Assembly (NCBI RefSeq): GCF_001705515.1
Contig: NZ_MDJS01000001.1
Span: 868,001-932,000 of the forward strand
DNA from: Mucilaginibacter sp. PPCGB 2223
GTDB taxonomy: Bacteria; Bacteroidota; Bacteroidia; Sphingobacteriales; Sphingobacteriaceae
Length of the DNA stretch: 64,000 nt
Direction of reading: 5' to 3'
Shown here piece by piece: positions 59,384-64,000 of the stretch. The notes below the pieces were generated by a model. It saw nothing but the letters and a program-made list of their open reading frames with translations, was not told the origin of the DNA and made no database searches. The position numbers and the translations under genes were made by a program. Position 1 is the stretch's first letter, and the number at the start of each line of letters is the position of its first letter.

Positions 59384-60589
59384 TTATTCCGAATAAACGC
59401 TTTGTACCCTGTCGCGCAGGTTATAGCCCGAAACCATTACTTCACCATAAGCGCCTGCAGTACGAACCGCGATCAGGTCGCCCCGGAATGATTCGGGCAA
59501 TTCCACATCCTTGCGGAAACAATCAGTGCTTTCGCAGATTGGGCCGACTACGTCATAATGTAGTAGCGATTGGTGAGTAGTGAGTAGTGAACCTTTTTCC
59601 TCGCTCACTACTGGCTGCTGACCATTCACTGGCCGGCTTAAATTCTCGATCTGGTGATAGGCCTGGTACAGCATCGGGCGAATCAATTCCGTCATACCGG
59701 CATCGAGAATCAAAAAGTTCTTTTTCAATCCGTTTTTTACATACAACACACGGCTGATCAATGCTGCTGATTGCGCTACTAAAGCACGGCCCAGTTCAAA
59801 ATGAACCTCCTGGCCAGGTTTTATATCTAAAAAATCGTGAAATACTTTAAAATAGCTTTCAAAATCGCAGACCGGTTTTTCGTCCGGATGATAATAGTCT
59901 ACACCCAATCCGCCTCCTAAGTTTAGTACTTTAACAGCCAGGTTGTGATCTTCGAACCATTGCTGGAGTTCGTTTACGCGGATGCACAGGTTTTTATAAA
60001 CACTGAGGTCGGTGATTTGTGAACCGATATGGAAATGGATACCGATAAACTGAAGATTCGGACATTTTGCTAATGCTTCGGCAACAGCGGGCAACTCCCA
60101 GGTATTCACACCGAATTTGTTTTCTTCGAGGCCGGTTGTAATAAAATGATGGGTATGTGCGTCAACATTTGGATTAATGCGGATGGCAACGCTGGCGGTT
60201 CTGTTTTTGGCTTTCGCCAGATCGTTGATGATCTGCAGCTCCTGTACCGATTCGACATTGAAGCAGAAGATATCACGGTCGAGCGCCTCGTTGATCTCTT
60301 TGTCCGATTTACCCACGCCGGCAAATACCACTTTATCGTGAGCAAAGCCATGATCGGTTGCAGCTTTCACCTCACCCCCGCTCACACAATCGGCACCAAT
60401 GCCAAAGGATTGGATCATCTCAAGAACTTTGGGATTAAAATTGGCTTTCATGGCATAATGCACATGGAAGTTGTACTGCGCTGCGGCAGATGTACAAGCC
60501 TGAAGCGTTTGCTTTAACAGGTTAAGATCGTAGTAATAAAACGGCGTTTCTAATTGCTTAAAACGGGATATGGTATCGGTGTTGAACAT
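59384..60589 (-). CDS. lysA: Diaminopimelate decarboxylase with an extra segment
   Basis: A 401-residue PLP enzyme that makes lysine from meso-DAP. The PLP lysine is Lys48 in HVHYAMKAN; other motifs are CVSGGEVKAA, VLNLGGGLGVDY, HFELGRALVAQSA, DAGMTELIRPMLYQAYH, and the active-site YDVVGPICESTD. Residues 318-345 (SRPVNGQQPVVSEEKGSLLT and on) have no counterpart in the normal spacing between YGAYH and DVVGP; the DNA there (59555-59638) is an imperfect palindrome with GAGTAGTGAGTAGTG-type repeats. The enzyme is likely still functional, since motifs flank it intact. Aspartate kinase follows upstream. Confidence 0.94.
   Translation of the reverse strand: MFNTDTISRFKQLETPFYYYDLNLLKQTLQACTSAAAQYNFHVHYAMKANFNPKVLEMIQSFGIGADCVSGGEVKAATDHGFAHDKVVFAGVGKSDKEINEALDRDIFCFNVESVQELQIINDLAKAKNRTASVAIRINPNVDAHTHHFITTGLEENKFGVNTWELPAVAEALAKCPNLQFIGIHFHIGSQITDLSVYKNLCIRVNELQQWFEDHNLAVKVLNLGGGLGVDYYHPDEKPVCDFESYFKVFHDFLDIKPGQEVHFELGRALVAQSAALISRVLYVKNGLKKNFLILDAGMTELIRPMLYQAYHQIENLSRPVNGQQPVVSEEKGSLLTTHQSLLHYDVVGPICESTDCFRKDVELPESFRGDLIAVRTAGAYGEVMVSGYNLRDRVQSVYSE
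59555..59638. repeat. Palindromic repeat inside lysA
   Basis: It contains GAGTAGTGAGTAGTGAACC and, on the other side of a T-rich centre, GCTCACTACTGGCTGCTGACC, giving an imperfect inverted repeat. It is in frame (84 bases, 28 codons) and adds residues 318-345 to LysA. It resembles dispersed palindromic elements that insert in genes, but no second copy is in the window. Confidence 0.5.
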
Positions 60590-60676
60590 TGCTTCTTTTG
60601 ATTTCGAATTTCGAATTAACTGCGTTGAGGGCTTCGCCGTTTTCGATTTCGGATTTATTTTCTTGATTCTTGACTT

Positions 60677-61987
60677 TTAAAACAGGCGGCTGTGTAAGCT
60701 GCGCAACGCTTCAACCTTGTCGCCGGTTTTCACCAGTATGGAGATATTGTAGCTGCTGCCGCCGTAGGATATCATGCGTACCGGGATGTGCTTAATCGCT
60801 TCAAGGACTTTGGCTGCATAACCATGTTTTTCGGCTCTGAAGTCGCCGACCACGCAAATGATGGTTTGGTTTACGTCGATCTCAACCGTTCCAAAAGCAT
60901 TTAATTCGGCCCTGATCTCATCCAGGTATGTCGTATCATCGATGGTTAAGGATACCGCGACCTCCGAAGTAGTAATCATATCGATAGCCGTTTTATAGCG
61001 CTCAAACACCTCGAATACCTGGCGCAAAAAGCCATGGGCCAGCAACATGCGGCTCGAGTGGATATTAATGGCTGTAATGTCGTCTTTAGCAGCGACAGAT
61101 TTGATCTCGCCCCTGTCGTTGTTGCTATCGATTAAAGTACCGGGAGCATTGGGCTCCATGGTATTGAGCAACCTTACCGGGATATTGTATTTCTGTGCCG
61201 GAAAAACGCTTTGAGGGTGCAGGATCTTGGCGCCGAAATAAGCCAGCTCGGCTGCCTCGTCAAATGAAAGCTGCCTGATAGGTTTTGTGCCTTGAACGAT
61301 GCGCGGGTCGTTATTATGCATCCCGTCGATATCCGTCCATATCTGTACCTCTTCGGCACCGATAGCTGCCCCTATTAGCGATGCCGAATAATCGCTCCCC
61401 CCGCGACGCAGGTTATCCACCTCGCCAAAAGCGTTACGGCAAATGTATCCCTGGGTTATAAAAAGTTTGTTATCACCATGCTTTTGCAGAAGCGGCTTAA
61501 GATGAGTTGCGATATAATCGATATCCGGCTCGCCATCTTCGTCTATCTTCATAAAATCAAGCGCAGGCAGTAAAACCGACTTCACGCCCAACTCCTGCAA
61601 ATAAACATGATATAACGTTGTGGACAGCTGCTCGCCTTGTGCCAGGATGATCTTGTCTTCAATCCCGGTAAAGAAATCATTAGCAAGTGATGAAAGCAAG
61701 TCGAAATGATAGTCGATCACTTCTTTTCCGAGTACCAGGAACTCAGTCTTTAAATACAATTCCTTAATAAAATCTTCGTATTTGGCCTTTAATGCAGCAA
61801 TAAGTTGCGCTGCCTGTGGCTTGTCGCTTTTAAGATAAGCCTGCCCTATCTCAACTAAACCATTTGTTGTACCCGAAACTGCCGACAGGACAACGATCTG
61901 CTTTTGTGACGGATCGATAATGTCCAGCAATTTCTTCATCCTTTCGGGGCTACCTACTGAAGTGCCGCCGAATTTTAAAACTTTCAT
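60677..61987 (-). CDS. lysC: Aspartate kinase
   Basis: A 436-residue aspartokinase. The catalytic domain starts KVLKFGGTSVGSPERM; it has LDFMKIDEDGEPDIDYIATHLKPLLQ, GYICRNAFGEVDNLRRGGSDYSASLIGAAIGAEEVQIWTDIDGM (kinase/ATP region) and FDEAAELAYFGAKILHPQSVFPAQKYNIPVRLLNTMEP. The C-terminal ACT domains (ITAINIHSSRML, TIICVVGDFRAEKHGYAAKVLEAIKHIPVRMISYGGSSYNISILV) allow feedback control by lysine or threonine. It does the first step of the aspartate family. It lies upstream of lysA on the same strand with an 87-base gap carrying TTTCGAATT-type repeats. Confidence 0.97.
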   Translation of the reverse strand: MKVLKFGGTSVGSPERMKKLLDIIDPSQKQIVVLSAVSGTTNGLVEIGQAYLKSDKPQAAQLIAALKAKYEDFIKELYLKTEFLVLGKEVIDYHFDLLSSLANDFFTGIEDKIILAQGEQLSTTLYHVYLQELGVKSVLLPALDFMKIDEDGEPDIDYIATHLKPLLQKHGDNKLFITQGYICRNAFGEVDNLRRGGSDYSASLIGAAIGAEEVQIWTDIDGMHNNDPRIVQGTKPIRQLSFDEAAELAYFGAKILHPQSVFPAQKYNIPVRLLNTMEPNAPGTLIDSNNDRGEIKSVAAKDDITAINIHSSRMLLAHGFLRQVFEVFERYKTAIDMITTSEVAVSLTIDDTTYLDEIRAELNAFGTVEIDVNQTIICVVGDFRAEKHGYAAKVLEAIKHIPVRMISYGGSSYNISILVKTGDKVEALRSLHSRLF

Positions 61988-62177
61988 CTTTTACGCGTTA
62001 TAAGCCTATACTTAAATAAATATAAGCGTTCAAAATTAGGATTTTAAGGCAAAAGTTACAGCATGATCGGAATTAAATTCGGAAAAGGTACCCGCAAACT
62101 CGAGATAACCAAAGATTTTTCTGTCATTATTTACTGTAACATTGTTTAATTGGCAAGCGGTTTGTGCTGATCAATCA

Positions 62178-62405
62178 ATGCACACGTACAAAAACGAAGC
62201 GGAAAATTCGGGCGTATCAGCTTATGAGATAGGCACTGATTTTATCATTATTGAATTTGAGGACACAAACCGATATTTGTACACTTACCAAAGTACCGGC
62301 AAGGAGCATATCGAACAAATGAAGATATTGGCCATTACCGGGCAAGGGTTGGCAACATACATCAACCAGCATGTACGGGAGCATTATGCTGAAAAATTAA
62401 CATAG
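62178..62405 (+). CDS. KTSC-like small protein
   Basis: A 75-residue protein from the ATG at 62178; the upstream frame to 62142 has no support. It reads YKNEAENSGVSAYEIGTDFIIIEFEDTNRYLYTYQSTGKEHIEQMKILAITGQGLATYINQHV, a small alpha/beta fold with a conserved-looking Y-Y pair, similar in length and style to KTSC-domain proteins. That family call is tentative. It has no signal peptide. It faces away from lysC and precedes another small gene by about 66 bases. Function unknown. Confidence 0.6.
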   Translation: MHTYKNEAENSGVSAYEIGTDFIIIEFEDTNRYLYTYQSTGKEHIEQMKILAITGQGLATYINQHVREHYAEKLT

Positions 62406-62471
62406 TTTAATGCTCATGATTCTTCCTATTATTCGGTGGTACCGCTATATTGCAGTAATTAACCTACGCCT

Positions 62472-62759
62472 ATGAAAAGATTTGTTTTTGATGGCTTTTT
62501 AATAACCTCAGATCTTAACCCCAGAAGCCCTGCGACAATCCGTGTAAAGTTATATTACCTGGATGTGTTAATTGCAGAGGGGCTGCTTAATAAAGCTACC
62601 CGTACAATGCCTTTTAGCCTCTCCGGAGGGGATGATATCATTGCCAGCGGAGAGCTCGGCGTCGATATGCAACCGCATGAAATAACAGTATGGGGAAATA
62701 TCTATATCGGCCCGGAACATTTTGACGGGATTATTGCTCAATATCCGCTACCTAAATAA
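62472..62759 (+). CDS. Small protein of unknown function
   Basis: A 95-residue, mostly beta protein (FVFDGFLITSDLNPRSPATIRVKLYYLDVLIAEGLLNKATRTMPFSLSGGDDIIASGELGVDMQPHEITVWGNIYIG). It has no signal peptide, membrane span or catalytic motif that I can see. It has no recognised family. It lies 66 bases after the 62178 gene on the same strand and ends three bases before the stop of the convergent lipoprotein gene. It could be an orphan of accessory origin. Confidence 0.65.
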   Translation: MKRFVFDGFLITSDLNPRSPATIRVKLYYLDVLIAEGLLNKATRTMPFSLSGGDDIIASGELGVDMQPHEITVWGNIYIGPEHFDGIIAQYPLPK

Positions 62760-62762
62760 TTA

Positions 62763-63164
62763 TTATCTGAGATGGATAGCCGTCACCCGGACGGCATCAT
62801 CTTCCTTGGTTTCAAAAATCATTTGCTGACCATTAAGGCTCATAATATAAAACGGGAAGTTGCGTGTTTTGCCATCAGGCAATTGTTCGGTTACTAAAAT
62901 ATTGTGGTCCTCTACACGGTATTTACCCTGTGATAATATTTTGCCTTCTGATATGATGTCCATATGTCCATTTGGCGAAAAAGTGACAGATGGTGATTTT
63001 TCTCTAAGCTCTTTCGCCGACACTGTATCATCCGGATTGCGTGAGTACGGATTTGAAACTTTAACATATTTCCATTTGCCAAAAAGATCCTCAGGCTTAA
63101 TAACCTGTTTACAACTGCTTAAAGCAATTATCGCCAGTAAAAAACAGCATATTTTGGTCATCAT
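62763..63164 (-). CDS. Lipocalin-like lipoprotein
   Basis: A 133-residue lipoprotein: MMTKICCFLLAIIALSSCKQ, lipobox LSSC. The mature part starts with EDLFGKWKYVKVSNPYSRN, the GKW box of calycin/lipocalin-like domains, then PSVTFSPNGHMDIISEGKILSQGKYRVEDHNILVT, an alternating-strand pattern. The start is ATG at 63164 or 63161 (two adjacent Met); both lie one or four bases past the LLM gene's stop, so it is co-transcribed with the LLM oxidoreductase. The ligand is unknown. Confidence 0.82.
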   Translation of the reverse strand: MMTKICCFLLAIIALSSCKQVIKPEDLFGKWKYVKVSNPYSRNPDDTVSAKELREKSPSVTFSPNGHMDIISEGKILSQGKYRVEDHNILVTEQLPDGKTRNFPFYIMSLNGQQMIFETKEDDAVRVTAIHLR

Positions 63165-63165
63165 G

Positions 63166-64000
63166 TTAAGATTGCTGCAAATTAAAGGTTTGCGCCAGTA
63201 ATTCAAACGAGCGGAACCTGTCTTCCTGCGAGTAAGTAATCGCAGCAGCCATGATCTCATCGGCCTGACAGGTATGCGCCAGTGAGTTGATCGCCTGTTT
63301 AACCTGCTCCGGCGTACCAGCGATAATGCGGTTACTGTTGGCCTGCATGCGCATCCTATCATAGTCGGTGTATAGATAATTCTTTATTTCGCTGTAAGGC
63401 ATCATCCCTGTGCGCACCTCCCCTTTTTCCATCTGCAAAAAAATGTGCAACATTGATTTTTTCAGCTCTTCGGCTTTTTCTTCAGTATCTGCACATAAAA
63501 CCCATATTGCAATAAGCACTTCAGGTTTCTGAAAAATATCCGATGGGATAAAGCTCTCGCGGTAAGCCTGTATGGCTTCTTTTACGCCGTTTGCTGCTAT
63601 AAACTGGGCGAACGCCAGGCCCAATCCCATTTCGGCTGCTATGTAAGCGCTGGTGCCGCTCGAGGTTAGCATCCAGATGGGCGGCTCATCATAAACTACA
63701 GGTATGGCTTTTACAGCGCCAAACTGGGTTTGCACACGGTCGTTAAAATACAACTGTAATTCGTTTACCTGTTGTATATAGTCTTCTTCCTTAAAACGAT
63801 TGGACGGGTTAAGCAATGATGCAGTAACCCTGTCGCCCCCCGGCGCACGGCCAACGCCCAGGTCGATACGCCCTGGGGCCAGGGTTTCGAGCAAACGAAA
63901 GTTTTCGGCGACTTTAAGCGAACTATGGTTAGGCAACATAATACCGCCCGCGCCCAGGCGGATGGTTTTTGTAAACGCGGCGAGATGCGCTATCAGCACC
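63166..64000 (-). CDS. LLM-class flavin-dependent oxidoreductase (5' end cut by window)
   Basis: The visible 277 residues start inside the window at LIAHLAAFTKTIRLGAGGIMLPNHSSLKVAENFRLLETLAPGRIDLGVGRAPGGD, the luciferase-like monooxygenase core; the family normally has about 60 more residues upstream, so the true start lies beyond 64000. Later blocks LTSSGTSAYIAAEMGLGLAFAQFI and GTPEQVKQAINSLAHTCQADEIM fit the MsnO8/LLM group. It would use reduced FMN to oxidise an unknown substrate. It is followed by a lipoprotein gene, one base after its stop. Confidence 0.92.
   Translation of the reverse strand, partial: VLIAHLAAFTKTIRLGAGGIMLPNHSSLKVAENFRLLETLAPGRIDLGVGRAPGGDRVTASLLNPSNRFKEEDYIQQVNELQLYFNDRVQTQFGAVKAIPVVYDEPPIWMLTSSGTSAYIAAEMGLGLAFAQFIAANGVKEAIQAYRESFIPSDIFQKPEVLIAIWVLCADTEEKAEELKKSMLHIFLQMEKGEVRTGMMPYSEIKNYLYTDYDRMRMQANSNRIIAGTPEQVKQAINSLAHTCQADEIMAAAITYSQEDRFRSFELLAQTFNLQQS

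Noticed and set aside
1..64000. CRISPR array, prophage or complete IS
   Set aside because: I found no regularly spaced repeats, no transposase or phage structural genes, and only short degenerate repeats.

Overview
The window reads as chromosomal DNA from a Bacteroidota bacterium, most likely a Sphingobacteriaceae member of the Mucilaginibacter/Pedobacter kind. The evidence is a type IX secretion substrate with a type B gliding-motility C-terminal domain, a PorP/SprF-type partner, many Bacteroidota promoters (TTG or TTTG, 18-21 bases, then TAnnTTTG), weak Shine-Dalgarno sites, SusCD-free glycoside hydrolases, and DUF4097/DUF2807-type surface proteins. The genus is an inference. I see no prophage, intact insertion sequence, CRISPR array or rRNA.

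Layout. 1-6.8 kb is the most accessory-looking part. It holds two ArsR plus AHSA1/SRPBCC modules (the first cut by the window edge), an orphan secreted protein, a VOC protein, and an SDR-SDR-AraC cassette flanked by two diverged copies of a ~110-base repeat. 6.8-11.9 kb is one six-gene envelope operon on the minus strand: ECF sigma factor, membrane HEAT-repeat protein, two DUF4097-like secreted proteins and two beta-lactamase-fold serine hydrolases. 12.2-17.1 kb holds tRNA-Ser and an envelope cluster (YihY, thioesterase, MltG, rhodanese, PASTA protein) divergent from Ddl. 17.1-22.2 kb has an ABC pair, a peroxiredoxin, a cold-shock protein and an MFS transporter. 22.1-25.2 kb is an ABC/GntR/DUF2807 operon. 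25.3-33.6 kb has HemF, GyrA, two TPR proteins, a DUF763 protein and tRNA-Thr. 33.7-43.4 kb has two sugar hydrolases (GH127, GH3) and a T9SS triad. 43.4-64 kb is mostly housekeeping: CysC, BioB, MgtE, YigZ, RibD, PrmC, XerD, AroQ, an MscS channel, a glycosyltransferase, WbqC, MsrA, an aldo/keto reductase, GH1, LysA and LysC, with a few small orphans. The last gene, a flavin-dependent monooxygenase, is cut by the window edge.

How the parts fit. The clearest pattern is regulatory. Each local regulator (ArsR-1, ArsR-2, AraC, GntR) sits next to a readable candidate operator placed precisely on a Bacteroidota promoter, and the two ArsR promoters share the same geometry with different operator sequences. 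The sigma/HEAT/DUF4097/hydrolase operon is the best candidate for a poorly described system, probably an envelope-stress or surface-remodelling circuit. A second theme is short interspersed repeats of several families, two of which appear to be inserted in frame inside housekeeping genes (lysA, prmC).
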